DNA of 30,236 nt, taken from contig JBBBWG010027301.1 of assembly GCA_037176905.1 (NCBI GenBank), forward strand, positions 1-30,236. Direction: 5' to 3'. Every line of letters begins with the position of its first letter. Within the stretch, counting starts at the first letter, position 1. Of the stretch, positions 1 through 13,308 are shown one piece after another. Source of the DNA: Azolla pinnata. Lineage: Eukaryota > Streptophyta > Polypodiopsida > Salviniales > Salviniaceae. Below the pieces are notes generated by a model, which was given only the letters and a program-made list of their open reading frames with translations, ran no database searches and had not been told where the DNA came from. The position numbers were made by a program, and so were the translations under genes.

Positions 1-1
1 G

Positions 2-1723
2 GCGCTTGGCGGCGAGCTCGGCGGCGGGGACGGCGGCGAGGGCGCGCGCGACGTCGACGGCGCCGGCCTTGACGAGGCGCTGCGGGATGAAGACGGAGTA
101 CGAGCTGTGGTTGCGCGGGAGGTGCCAGCCGTACTGCGAGTAGGCGGACGCGGGGTGGAAGAAGACGGGGACGCAGCCGCCGAGGAGGGCGTCGAAGGCG
201 GAGCGCGACGTCGACGAGAACTGCGGCTGCGGGAGGAGGCAGAAGGAGGAGCGGAGGGCGGAGGCGAGGCCGGGGAGCGGCCGCCGGCACTCCTCCTCGG
301 CCTCGGCCTCGGCGGGAACGGCGGCGGAGTCGCAGGCGAGCAGCTTGCAGCGGCCGGCCGCCGCGGCGCACTGCCGCGTGACGGCGGCCTTGATGGAGCC
401 CGGGTGCTCCGCCGGCATTCCCGCCCGGCGGTGCAGCGCCATGAGCCACGGCCGGCGCCGCCGCCGCACGTGCTCCTGCCACGCCGCCACCTCCGCCCTC
501 GTCCGCGGGTGGAACCCCGTCGGGTACGGCACCGCAAACTCCTCCCCTTCTTCTTCTTCTTCCTCTTCCTCTTCCTCTTCTCCTCCTTCTTCTCCCGAAT
601 CCGCTTCTTCTTCTTCTTCTCCTGAATCCGCTTCTTCTCCTGAATCCGCTTCTTCTCCAGACTCTCCTTCTGAACCGCCGCCGCCGCCTTCGGCCTCCGC
701 CCCCCCTCCCGCCCACGGGCTCCGCTCCAGCAGCAGGCTCCACACCCTCCTCCTCCTCACCCACTCCATCAGCAGCAGCCGGCTCCCCCAGTCGCTGTCC
801 TCCTCCGTCCTCCGCCTCAAGTCCCACGTCACTCGCCCGCACACCATGAACAGCTGCCCTCTTCCACTGCTCCTCCTCCTCCTCCTCCTCCTCCTCCTCC
901 TCTTCTCCTCCTCAATCTTCCGCTGCTCGATCCTCTTCTTCTTCTCCTCCTCCTCCCACCACCGCGACTCCTCCCTCCTTGGCCTCCGCGATTCCTCTTC
1001 CTGCTCCCGTAGCCTCATCCACTCCCCCAGCCCCTCCCCCAGCTGATCCCTCCTCTTCGCGCTCTTCCCCCACAGGTTCCTCCCCACGTCCAGCCCGCAG
1101 TAGAAGGGCAGGTACTCCAGGCTCGCCCTCCCCCGCTCCTCCGTCAGGCACCCGTACTGCTTCATCCGGTTGTGGAAGATCACCTCCAACGCGTACTCCT
1201 CCGTGTCGAACCATGACGCCCCTCCGATTCCGCTGTAACTGCCACCATCGTCCCCTTGCGCCACCACGTCCACTGCTGCTATCCTGGGCCCCAGCCCGCC
1301 GTTGCTATACCTGCTGCTGCTGCTGCACGCTGCGCCGCCGCTGCACTCCTGCGGCCGCAGCAGATCGTCGTTGAACACCGCGGGGAGCTTGTGGATGTAG
1401 ATGTACTTGCCCTCGCAGCGGTCGTACGGAGCTGCTGCTGCTGCTGCTGCTGCAGGGAGGGCCTCGCTGCGCGACGACGATGACGACGAATTCGAAGAAG
1501 AAGACGAGGACGAGGACGAGGACGCGGACGAGAGAGAAGAGAGCTGCTGTCCTGCGGATGAGGCGAGCTGCTGCGGCCGAGAAGGAGGAGGAGGAGGAGG
1601 AGGAGGAGGAGGAGGAGGAGGAGAGGAGCGGTCGTCGGAGTGGAGGAAATGGGAGATGCAGAGGAACCACCAGAGGGCGAGGATGGCCAGGAGGCCGAGG
1701 CACTTGCGCTTCTTCTGCGTCAT
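2..1723 (-). CDS. MUR3-like xyloglucan galactosyltransferase (GT47, exostosin family), 3' end missing
   Basis: A single reading frame stays open from the ATG at 1723 to the window edge (574 codons, no stop), so roughly the last 60 residues are missing. The start MTQKKRKCLGLLAILALW is a basic end followed by a membrane anchor, as in type II Golgi proteins. After Pro- and Ser-rich stalk sequence, the GT47 domain begins near residue 102 (CEGKYIYIHKLP). It continues with FNDDLLRPQEC, VIFHNRMKQYGCLT, LPFYCGLDVGRNLWG, GRVTWDLRR, DSDWG, VPYPTGFHP and GCVPVFFHPASAYSQYGWHL. MUR3-type enzymes add galactose to xyloglucan side chains in the Golgi; the exact acceptor here is unknown. Odd features: an Arg run near residue 281, an acidic Glu-rich insertion near 354-394, and PQPQFSSTSRSAFD where relatives usually have a Gly-Asp before the Thr-Arg-Arg-Ser motif. 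The gene is very GC-rich. Family assignment is firm; function of this copy is less sure. Confidence 0.88.
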   Translation of the reverse strand, partial: MTQKKRKCLGLLAILALWWFLCISHFLHSDDRSSPPPPPPPPPPPPPSRPQQLASSAGQQLSSLSSASSSSSSSSSSNSSSSSSRSEALPAAAAAAAAPYDRCEGKYIYIHKLPAVFNDDLLRPQECSGGAACSSSSRYSNGGLGPRIAAVDVVAQGDDGGSYSGIGGASWFDTEEYALEVIFHNRMKQYGCLTEERGRASLEYLPFYCGLDVGRNLWGKSAKRRDQLGEGLGEWMRLREQEEESRRPRREESRWWEEEEKKKRIEQRKIEEEKRRRRRRRRRRSSGRGQLFMVCGRVTWDLRRRTEEDSDWGSRLLLMEWVRRRRVWSLLLERSPWAGGGAEAEGGGGGSEGESGEEADSGEEADSGEEEEEADSGEEGGEEEEEEEEEEEGEEFAVPYPTGFHPRTRAEVAAWQEHVRRRRRPWLMALHRRAGMPAEHPGSIKAAVTRQCAAAAGRCKLLACDSAAVPAEAEAEEECRRPLPGLASALRSSFCLLPQPQFSSTSRSAFDALLGGCVPVFFHPASAYSQYGWHLPRNHSSYSVFIPQRLVKAGAVDVARALAAVPAAELAAKR

Positions 1724-1787
1724 GGGCCTGAGCGTGGGCGACGGGGTGGAGGAGCTACGGCTCGACTGCAGAAGAAGAAGAAGCTCA

Positions 1788-1816
1788 TGGCGATGGCGAT
1801 GGCGATGGCGATGGTT
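1788..1816. repeat. ATGGCG hexamer microsatellite
   Basis: A GATGGC/ATGGCG unit is repeated about five times just upstream of the GT47 start codon, so it probably lies in that gene's 5' leader. Confidence 0.7.
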
Positions 1817-2036
1817 GTGCTTGCTCTGTTACAGTTAGTCGATGAATGGGGATGGGATGGGATGGATATATGGGCGGCCGGCCGGCCATCCGTCGGTCGG
1901 TCGGGCCGGCCGCCCGTCCATCCGGTCGGTCGGCCGCCCGCCCGCCCGCCCATCCGCCCCCAGTAGCCACCAGTCTGAAACCGACGAGAACATGGCATCG
2001 CATTCGCCCATCTCGGCGCCATTCCAGACCAAAAAC

Positions 2037-2086
2037 AAAACCCGAAAAAACATTACAGGAAAATGATGGTGGTTTTTTCGGGTTTT
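2037..2086. repeat. Perfect inverted repeat, 15-bp arms, 20-base loop
   Basis: The arm AAAACCCGAAAAAAC at 2037-2051 is matched exactly by its reverse complement at 2072-2086. It sits between the two divergent promoters. It looks like a bacterial terminator, but in plant nuclear DNA that reading does not apply. Confidence 0.75.
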
Positions 2087-2869
2087 TTTAACTCCAGAAT
2101 GCGCGTCGAATGCTTGCGCTCGCTCCGCCAGCACGCACGCACGATCCGGAGGTTTTATGCACCGCCTGCAAGCTTGCTTCGCTCACGTCCTCGGCACGAA
2201 AAAAAGTCTCAAAAAAGGGCTCCTTTCGCGCGCACGATCGACCCTGCATTTTGCATTTGCATTTGCACTTGCGCCGCAGCTGCATGATCTCCCGATACCG
2301 CCGACGAGCTTCGGGGGCTTTTTGTCAAGTCTCCTGAAGATTCGAGCGGTTTTTGCCATGGTGGAACCAAAAAACAATCCGTAGGTTTAGGGCGCACGCC
2401 GCAGATCTTCTTCGCGCTTTGTGTCTGTTGGTGCCACCAAGACTCGGTCGGGGCTTCTCCACCCCACCACTTAGCGATTCGCGCGCCCCTCGCCCCTGCC
2501 CCCTCCCTGGCCCATTTCTTTTCGTTTTCTTCTTTTTTGTTTTTTCTTGTAGCTGCATTCCGTACCACATTCAGAAGAGTTCGAGACGAATCGTACTCCT
2601 GGAGCTTTACAAGAGGAATCCGAACAATAGCATCAGCAGCATCCGCACCCGCGTTGCAATCTCCGACAAAGCCAGCTCTCTACGATCCACAAGAGCTGTG
2701 CTCTGCTCTGCGAGCTCGCTCGCTCGCTTAACAATCCCCGGATCGGATCGAGATCGAGATCGGGATCTATCGATCGAATCGGATCGGATCGAGAGGAGGC
2801 CTGAGAATCGAAGAGCGAAGAATCGGAAGATCGAGATCGAGATCGATCTTATCCCGACTCCTCGACTCG

Positions 2870-4952
<2,083 letters not shown>

Positions 4953-6373
4953 TTGAAAGCTGATACAGATCACGAACCTCTGTAATATTTTTGGATGGAG
5001 GAGAACTTGTTGGAAGCTGAAACGGATCTTTTGTTTTTGAGAATGGATAAGGAATGATCTTTTAGGTTTCTGGGATGAGCTCTGGATTAACTGAAGGGAA
5101 AAGGGCATTTGACATACATATATATTTATATGTTCAGTATTCAAGCGTTTTTAGATTGCAGTTTTAGATCAATTGAGGTTAGGTGAGGTAGTAGTTCTTA
5201 ATATCTCTACTTCTGTTACAACAGAAGTGGGCTTTGCTTTGGGTTGCCAGTCGCCATGCATGTATCAATAATACTTCTCTGATGGAAAAAAATGGCTCCT
5301 TGTAATCTTCTCATCTCAGTATTAATTTTCCAAATGGAGTCCTGAATGGCATGACTTTTAATTAATTTGAAATCATCAATTATGTTCTGATTGTGAACGA
5401 TGAATCAGGTATATGGTGTTCAGAGAATCTTATCTGGAAATATATGTGCAGTGGTATTACGGTAGAAATAACATTCCAAGTTCAATTTTGGAAACTCGAT
5501 GACAGACTCAATTTTCCTAAGAAAAGTAGTTACAAATATGGCCCATACACTGAAGTAGATGGCGTTTCCAGTGCCTTACCTACAGAATTTTCCTTGGGCT
5601 TGGAATCGTATGGTCTGAATGGTTCCTGCATTTTGAATAATTTCCCCTCCTGTCATCTTGAGAGGTTTATGATATAATACTTTGTAGGACACAACAATGT
5701 CACATCATTTGATGATATTCTGGCAAATACAACAATGCGCAGTTTTGAGATGGGATGGATTTAGTTGCTGTGCCTCACATCAGCTAATACAATTTCCGAG
5801 TTCTCTGGTGGTGTTCCATGAATGCTAGTTGTTTGTATCGGAACATTATTGCAAAACATTGTGAATGCAATAATAGAGAAGGAACACGGCAACTAACTAG
5901 TCGAAACACTCACACCTACGGTAAATATTGGTGGTCACACATCTGACGAATACTTCCAATTGTGAAACGAAAAATAAATCGATGAATGCCAACATTATTT
6001 CGAAGTCCATCCTTTTTTAAGAATCAAATCGCGAATCAAGTACATTCAACATAACACTTTGTGGTTTTGAAAGAGTCTGTCATTCACTTCAAAGCAAATA
6101 GAAACGCACGTAAGCTTTGAAGCTGGCGGAAAAATGAAGGCCACGGTTTTGACATCGAAACCTCAAGGATAAGGCTTGGCCTTCCCACATTTCATATACT
6201 TGACAGACTTAAAAATGCTTTCTTTGCTGCTCAAAACATAACTTTCTCTTTGATCCATTTTGCATGTAAAACATATTATTTCATGGATTTCTTTTACCAT
6301 GAATACAATGGAACTGATTTTAAGTGAAAAAAGAAGCATTCGGACGCTGTATACAAGAATTGCTGAATAGGAG
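4953..6373. other. Intergenic region between convergent SQD1 and HIG1-domain genes
   Basis: This holds the 3' untranslated regions of both flanking genes. It is AT-rich, with TATATA near 5115-5130 and AATAAT near 5267 as a possible SQD1 polyadenylation signal. A 94-codon ORF at 5393-5677 has no similarity I recognise and lacks gene-like context. I see nothing else. Confidence 0.6.
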
Positions 6374-7581
6374 TTAGTTATCCTTTTCTTCTTTTGTCCC
6401 TTGATAATAAACTGTCCCTACCATTAAAGCAACTGTCAGACCCTGGAAAGCAACACGTGCTCGCATCAATGCTTGGCTGCGATTGTGGTTTCCTTGCCTA
6501 AATGATATAAGCCCTCCAACAAGGACACCCAGAGTTGCTAAAGCACCTGCATCCATTTCGTATTATCTCTCTCTTGTTGTCTGATAGGCCATTTTATCAA
6601 TCAACAACATTAGCATATCTTTCTTTCTGAACAAAGGACACTGAAAATTTCTCAACATTGCGAAGGCATCACAAGGCAAAGAAAGCCTTCTTTTGACATT
6701 TATGTTTAGTGAATGAAAATGCCAAAGAACTATTGAGCAAAATGGCATTTCAAGATACTTCTGTGGCCCAACACATATCAATTGTCAATATGACTAGAAT
6801 GTGTAAAAGAATCGCAGACATAAATCTAATATGCCTACAACTAAATCTTGTTAAAGATGTGATGCACTTTGTCTAGAATGTTGCATCAGCACCAGTACTT
6901 CCATAGATACGAAAAGTGAAATCCTCAAATCAAAGCAGTCTATAGTGTCAATCCTCTGGATATAGAGAATGAGTTTGCTATTTGAAAGGAAAAAAACTCT
7001 CAACAGAAGGGCCGAGAAGGAAAAAATTGGAGAACTTTCCCAACGTCATAGTGGCCCATTAGAACAAAAAAGGAGAAGATTGAGAAATAGTAGTGGATGA
7101 AGAATTAATCAATGTTGAAAACTGGAAATCATCAAGTCAATAAGATCCATGGGAGAAACACGGAGAAATCCATATACATCTGTATATACATACATTTCTG
7201 TCTGTGTGTATATGTGTTTACATATAACTATATATACAGAGAGTAAATATGCTTTCAGAGGGGCGCAGCTCTCTAGAAATCGGTATTAAGACCAAGTGTT
7301 TATGCATGGAACCTATGCCATCAAGTTCTTGATGCTACTCAAAAGGCTTCGCACATAATATCAGGTTTTAGAAATGGTTTCGATGGATTTTAAAATGTGG
7401 TACAGAGCTGCACACTAAAATAATTCATATACTTGCAGCTTCTGCATTTAGACATGTATGTGTATGCCTGTAATACTGACTGTATACTCAACATTTACAT
7501 ACATCTTCAACATTCACAAATCCTCATATACTGCATGTATATGTACATGTACAACATAGGCATGCCCATATAGGTCTAAAC

Positions 7582-7631
<50 letters not shown>

Positions 7632-8352
7632 TGTATAAGCATATTTAGATGTATGTTCATATATAACAGCATATTCTACCAGTCTTTTGAGTAACATGTC
7701 TACATCTACACAACACATATACAACATACATATGGGTGCATGCATCTGCCTGCAAGCCACATATTTGCAAACATCTGCAGCATTCACACATATACATACA
7801 TCCATGTAGGCTGAGACATCTCCCGCCTGAGTCTCCACGACATACATCCATACATACATACAATCATTTGCGAATTTCACATATATACATCTAGTGCAAG
7901 TGTATGTGCATACACAACACAAACAACATGCACACACATACATACACATACATACATACATGTGTGCAATTTAGGCGCAAAACTAAAAAATGTGGCCTAA
8001 GACCCAACAAGGATGACCTCGTTTTGGATCAACACTTGCAGCAAGATCCTGATTTCAATGACACTCCTATGACTGGCTTCAACTATGGGCAGTACGGCGG
8101 ATGCTGTACGAAAACAGTAGGGTTTCGTCGACGATTGCAGTGTTCAGATCCTGGGGTTTGAACACGGCATCGCCACTTTCTCAATTAGGGTTCGCATATG
8201 TGCAATAAAAGCATTCAGACAGGGAAAAGAAGGGGGGGGGGGGGGGATTCGATGATGAATCAATCCTTACCGAGAGGGACGAGGGGATTTCGCACATACT
8301 TCTTGTTGTTGCCGAACAGTTCCTCTGCGTTGAGGTCCGGAGGAGAAGCCAT
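6374..8352 (-). CDS. HIG1-domain (hypoxia-induced / respiratory supercomplex factor-like) mitochondrial membrane protein, 84 residues
   Basis: Two exons join cleanly. Exon 1 is 8352-8271, starting MASPPDLNAEEL and ending NPLVPL plus one base. Exon 2 is 6546-6374, with donor CTCG/GTAAGG and acceptor ATGCAG. The split Gly codon restores NPLVPLGALATLGVLVGG, the typical start of a HIG1 domain. It is followed by the signature SQALMRARVAFQGLTVA and a short charged tail (KEEKDN). Two hydrophobic segments (about 28-40 and 58-73) flank the basic MRARV loop, as in HIG1 proteins. Members of this family sit in the inner mitochondrial membrane and help assemble or tune cytochrome bc1/oxidase supercomplexes; that role is inferred here. 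The whole 1.7 kb intron separates two small exons, so ORF-only annotation would miss the N-terminal third and mis-start in the intron at ATG 6556. Confidence 0.88.
7583..7628. repeat. (GT)n microsatellite
   Basis: An uninterrupted GT dinucleotide run of about 23 units lies in the intron of the HIG1-domain gene. It is likely to vary in length. Confidence 0.95.
7785..7962. repeat. Degenerate CATA/CATACA microsatellite
   Basis: Interrupted blocks of CATA, ATACAT and ACACAC fill most of this interval inside the same intron. ORFs read on the minus strand here are made only of the translated repeat (Cys/Met/Tyr/Val). Confidence 0.8.
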
Positions 8353-9867
8353 AGCCCAAGAAGAAGAAGGAAAAAAAAAGTCTTTGTTGCTTCTTCCAAA
8401 TGAATCAGACACTTCTTCTTCTTCTTCCTTCTTCTTCCTTCTTCTTCTTCCTTCTTCTTCTATTTACTTAACAAGTTCATGTATTGCAATTCATTGTTAG
8501 AACCAAGTCTCAAATGTTAATAGTCTCATGGGCTTGATGAATATGCTTCATACATATATCTGGAATATAGATTTGTAAGTATGCGTAAGTCGCTCTCCGG
8601 ATTCCTCGAGTATGAACACACTACGCTCAAATCGATCAGATCGAATCGATCGATCGCTCGCTGCTTTCGGTTCAAGGTCCACATACACACTCTAAGCTGC
8701 CGCGGAGCAATTTGCTAGTTGCTAATTCGAGCTTGGCCTCTCACAATCATCGTACGCATGAAGCCTTTGATCAAAACCGCATCGTAGAAAGCATAAGCTC
8801 AAACAAAAGGAAGTACTACATGGCCGAAGTGCGAAACTTTTACTCGAATTTTTCGTTTTCAAAGCTCCAAAGTTTACGGGAGATCCAGCTATGACTACTC
8901 AATAGGTCAAGTACATTATCCCATGGTCAAATTTAAATAGAGGGTTGGTTAGAGATGCATACATACATACAATGTTTTAGACGCGTACCATAGGCACAGA
9001 TTCCAGATGGAACAACATGACTAACGATCACAAAACGATTGCGAGAGAAGAATACTTCACAGGTTTTTTTTTTCTCATGATAACAACTTACACAAGCTAC
9101 GAATTTCGCTGTTTCTAGCTAGCAACGAAAAACTCTTTTGCCCAAATTGTTTTACTGTACCCATCCAAGCTGAACAGGTGCTTACTAAACCTGCTTACAA
9201 TATACAATTTGCCCTTTCTTCAGCTTTTGAGGAGGCCAAGAAGATGCTCACAATTCGGTAATTTCCAGCTAGCAATGAAATACCTTTCCGCAGAATTATT
9301 TATTTTTATGCTCCAACTTTTTGGATCTTGCTAAAGATTCATCCATCATACGAAGAGAATTCGCAAATTGCCATTGTCAAAAGGACCACGGAATCGATGT
9401 ATCATCTTCTCGCTCCAGCAGTTTTCCAAGGGCAAGGGAACACAATTTGGCTATCAAATCACTCCCACGGAGGCTTCAATTGGCAGTTTTATTTGGAAGT
9501 TAAAGAAAGTGCTGCTGCATTCTACCGCAATTTGCATCCATTGAAAGAGTTCAATTCAATGGCGTGTAAGAAAACCGTTCTAAGACCTTCTCTCTACAAT
9601 TACAAGACAGTTATATTTCCCATAACTGTACCAACCTTGCTTCCCGACTCTATATACATGGGTATGTAATGGACAAACCTCTTGTTCGATTCGCCAATGT
9701 TTATTCCGAAAGGCAGCTGAAATTATATATCCTTACTCTAATCAACCACCACAAAGAAGCAACCTATAATCGATTGTACACACCTTTCAGAGCACACAAT
9801 GTGGAACACAAAAAAGAGCTGAGCTATACTGCAAGCTTGGCTGAAGGCTTGATTATCTTCTTCAGCA
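8353..9867. other. Intergenic region upstream of the HIG1-domain gene
   Basis: This contains the promoter side of the HIG1-domain gene and the 3' flank of the next minus-strand gene. Short overlapping ORFs at 9321-9669 and 9669-9917 (plus strand) share no motif with any family I know. GATCGATC-rich sequence lies at 8630-8660. I see no RNA gene. Confidence 0.55.
8410..8461. repeat. TTC/CTTCTT microsatellite, probable 5' leader of the HIG1-domain gene
   Basis: A TTC-rich run starts about 60 bp upstream of the HIG1-domain ATG. On the gene strand it is a GAA-rich tract, common in plant 5' leaders. Confidence 0.75.
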
Positions 9868-12800
9868 TCATGCTTGGATGGAGAAAACTCTGGGAACAGG
9901 GACATTTCGCCTATTAAACAAATGAGATATTACACTAATGTTTTGACAAATCCTGATAGTGAGAGCATTTGTGTCAGCGAGAATACCTTGGCATATACCC
10001 CGATTCCGAACTTTTTAACTTGGACTTACTGGAGCCCCCTCCATATTTACACTGAAACAACATTTAGTTCAGAAATTTAATCCTGATAGCACTTTCAACG
10101 CTGTAGACTGTAACATCTTTACAATCAGAAGCTTTCCTTATTAGAACTTCATAAGCCTTTTGGTTTAATGTTTGTTGGGCATATGACCCAGGTTTATGCA
10201 TATGGCTTTGTTAGCTTTAAGCTTATAACCATTCATTTGTAGCCTATTTGGTTTAGCATTTACGACTAAAGAACGATCAGGTTTCAAAAAGGAAAAAGAC
10301 AAACCAATAGATGTATGCAAGCACCCATTTTCGTATGGAAGCAATGTATATACACATTATATGCTGTACCTCATCATCCTCAGAAGCACCTTGATTCCCC
10401 AAGAGAAGTATATGATGCAACTTCTTCACCCTTACATGCATGCACTTCTCCATACATTCCAAGTGATGAATCAAGGTTTTTATATTGTTGTATATACTGG
10501 AGATCAGCAGAAGTACACATTACAAAGAGCATTGCCAGTGAGTATGACAAAGACGAAGTTACATAATAACGCAATGGTCTCATTGTAAAATAGAGGAGTT
10601 GTACCTGAACCGATGGCGATTACACGAACAAAAGAAAGTCACGAAGACATTGAGAATATTCCGGACAGCACGGAAGACCTGAACCAAAGATTGCTATACA
10701 ACTTTCAACCTCTTTATCTATATTTTTAATCCTAGAATTTATACTTGAATACTGTGCCTACCCGGAAAAATATATTATTCCATAAAATTCTCCACATAGA
10801 TGCAGATGCCTTTGCAGTCTTTACACCCTGTGGCACAGTCACATATGATAGTGACGTAGACAATGTCCATAGGTTTTGGGCAAGCTTGCATACATTCAAA
10901 ATGATGGCGGCAATGAATTCATATAGTAGCCGGGTCAAACGAAACGGTGACATGACAAAGCTCCACACGACATAGATTATCAGATACAGAAGCATGGTAA
11001 CTGCAAGCACAAACAAGAATACCCATTGATAAGAAAGTTGAGAACCCATTTATTCAACTTCAAACGCCAAATTTTAGTATACTCTATGTAACTTTGAGCT
11101 ATATCTAATCAACAGATTCATACCTAGCTTCCAAATTGCCATCACGCAAACCATGAAGGGCCAAGATATGAGCTGAACAAGATCAGTACAAAACTTCCAA
11201 ATAGAGGCCATCAATATTATAATGGGCCAGATTAGTACTTGAAACGTTTCAACTGTGTACTTAAAACCTGGTGCAATGGTCAGATAAATCACACTTGCAG
11301 ACTCCCAAGCAGAATAAAACAAGATGCTCCAAACTAACCACCAAATTAATTCAGCAAACTCTTCTAGAGGTTCCATCATTGGCTTCAGCATAATTGCAAA
11401 CATTCTCTTGAGAATCGTAATCACCGAAAGTAGGGGTTGGAAAGCTCTTTCAAACTTTTGCAAGCAAAATATAGTTCCAAGGTACTGAATCCTTGAAACC
11501 ATCTCCGAATCTTCAATCCATTCAAACAACAGACCACAAAGCCGTGCAGCCGTGGCTTTGAAAACTGGAAGATTCTTGTATAAATCGTAAAGCCCGATAA
11601 TAGCAGTGACAATGGACACCACAACATAGGTAGTCCTCACCAATGGCCTCATCCAGGACCGATATAGCTTGCTTACAAAAGGATATGACTGCATGATTAT
11701 AATCCATGAAGGCAATCCTGACTCTAACATTTTCAGAAGTGTTTGATCAGATATAATAATCTTCTTCAGTTCAAGCGGTAGCATTGGATCCTTGAATCGG
11801 AAAAGAAGAAGCATATCTTTATAAATGATCAGGGAATCGTATTCATTTTCCCTACGAGATGAACAATCGTATTGGCCACAGGAATCAGAACCATGTAATG
11901 AATTGGGCATGGTGCTCTCAACAGATAGCTTTGGCTCTGCACTCAAGTCTTGCTCAATAATGGGAGCAAAGCTGTTATTTTTACAATGACTAGTTGGGTA
12001 TGAGCTAGCATCCAGCAAGACACAAATTAGATCTGCGCTGAAATATCCTCCATTCATACCACATATATCTGTGCTTGACATTGCATCACATCTAGGAAAG
12101 TTCTGCTCTGGTAAGGTTGATGCGAGACCTTTTATGCTGCTAACTACATAAAAGTTCAAGGCTTCATTGAAATTGCTGAAGTCCCTTTTCACCATTATCT
12201 TAACCTCGAAAGCAACCGAGGTATCTGTCTGTAATCACAGGATGTTTTATGAGACGAAATGCAATTTCACTCAGTAGCTGAACTAAACCCAAGGTGCTCA
12301 CTCACCATTTCCTCTGAATAAAGTTATATACAGATGAACCAAAGCAGTAAAGTAGAAAATATTGTTATATAAAAAGAAAACATAGTGAAAGCCTGCACAT
12401 CCCTTAGCCAATAATTCCATATCCACACACTGAACATTTTTGCAGTAGAAAAACATGTTTGGCGACAAGAGAGCTAGAAACAATGAGAGAGAATACCTGC
12501 AGCTCATTGATGTACTGAATTCCCCTAACATTGCTCCATTCGATTTCGAAGGTCACACACCCATGCAACATTTGTGAAACCCTTCTAGCGAAGACCTTCT
12601 TCTCTGAGTTGAAATCCTTCCTTCTGTTTGCGAATGGGGAATTCCTCAACTACACTAGAAAGCTAGAATCCCTTAGCAAACCCTTCATTTGGTTAGGAAA
12701 TGGGAGTACTAAGAAAAAAACTCTCTCACCTGCGTGACCATCAATTGCCATAGCTCCAGTGGCTTGGAGTGCCTTGTGTTATCCATCCAAGGCTCGTTAT

Positions 12801-12903
12801 CAACAAAGAAGACCAACTTGTTTCCCGGATGGCTCACATGCAGATGTAGATTTGACCCGTAGGATAGCATATCGCTGAATTTTGTAGCAAGAATATACTC
12901 CAT
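9868..12903 (-). CDS. Plant multi-pass membrane protein of unknown function (at least six exons; 3' end uncertain)
   Basis: Exons 12903-12730, 12649-12497, 12228-11124, 11000-10762, 10678-10605 and 10496-10370 all have GT-AG borders and keep phase (624 codons). The start is MEYILATKFSD; early motifs are NLHLHVSHPGNKLVFFVD, LELWQLMVTQ and FEIEWSNVRGIQYINELQ, the last running across an intron into TDTSVAFEVKI. Hydrophobic spans lie near 308-326, 403-425, 437-453 and 464-495, followed by FRAVRNIL and CNRHRFS. Two endings fit: exon 10051-9974 with stop (649 residues), or 10051-9987 plus 9910-9868 (659 residues). Reading on past 10370 to the stop at 10277 is a third, less likely choice. The style matches an uncharacterised conserved land-plant membrane protein, but I cannot name it or assign a function. 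The exon chain is strong; the last 25-35 residues are weak. Confidence 0.75.
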
Positions 12904-13254
12904 TTAATTAGTCCAATTCTTGTTTAGGGTTCACGGTTTTGGATTTATTTGCTAATCGGAATGATGATACTTGAAATGCCTTTCACTTTCTCCACCTCAC
13001 TCACAAACACCAAGTTAGCAGAAGATGCAAACATGGAAACTCGGAAAACAAGCTCAGGTTTTTCTCTCTCCCCATCGGTTAGTTCTCTCTCTTCCTGTTC
13101 TACCATGGTAAAATCCTAGGGTTTACGATAGGATCCTATGATATGTTAATGTAGATTGCAGGGAAGTTTGTAATCTGTAGAACAAGAAAAAGGAAATGAC
13201 AAACTTGGAGAATGCAAAACACAGAAACACACACATTCTCTGTCCCTCATCTCT

Positions 13255-13308
13255 CTGAAAGCCTCGACATCACAATCATCTGAAAGCCTCGGCATCACAA
13301 TCATCATC
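13255..13308. repeat. Short tandem duplication (about 25-bp unit)
   Basis: CTGAAAGCCTCGACATCACA is followed at once by a second copy with one change (CGGC for CGAC); both end in ATCAT. Confidence 0.85.

Larger units (their letters stand above)
6547..8270 (-). other. Intron of the HIG1-domain gene, rich in microsatellites
   Basis: The 1,724-bp intron contains no recognisable coding sequence. It carries (TATA/CATA)-type tracts at about 7165-7235, a (GT)n run of about 23 units at 7583-7628, CATACA/ATACAT tracts at about 7785-7960 and a run of 15 G at 8232-8246, only 24 bases inside the splice donor (a C run on the gene strand). Confidence 0.8.

Noticed and set aside
107..1838. Several plus-strand ORFs (up to 233 codons) rich in Ser, Pro, Arg and Glu
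   Set aside because: They lie opposite the GC-rich GT47 gene, whose minus-strand frame contains the family motifs in order. The plus-strand frames are its shadows and translated microsatellites.
2037..2090. Rho-independent terminator (hairpin plus T run)
   Set aside because: Plant nuclear Pol II does not use such signals and no gene ends here.
6547..6556. ATG at 6556 as start of the HIG1-domain protein
   Set aside because: It gives an odd MDA start and loses NPLVPLG. The splice acceptor ATGCAG lies right there and the upstream exon at 8352-8271 fits in phase.
9321..10080. Plus-strand ORFs of 60-113 codons as a small gene cluster
   Set aside because: They overlap each other in different frames, have no known motif, and part of the region is explained by terminal exons of the minus-strand membrane-protein gene.
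10277..10369. Reading through from exon 6 to the stop at 10277 in the membrane-protein gene
   Set aside because: A good donor (GATGAG/GTACAG) and an in-phase downstream acceptor exist. The read-through text looks like translated intron, though it cannot be excluded.
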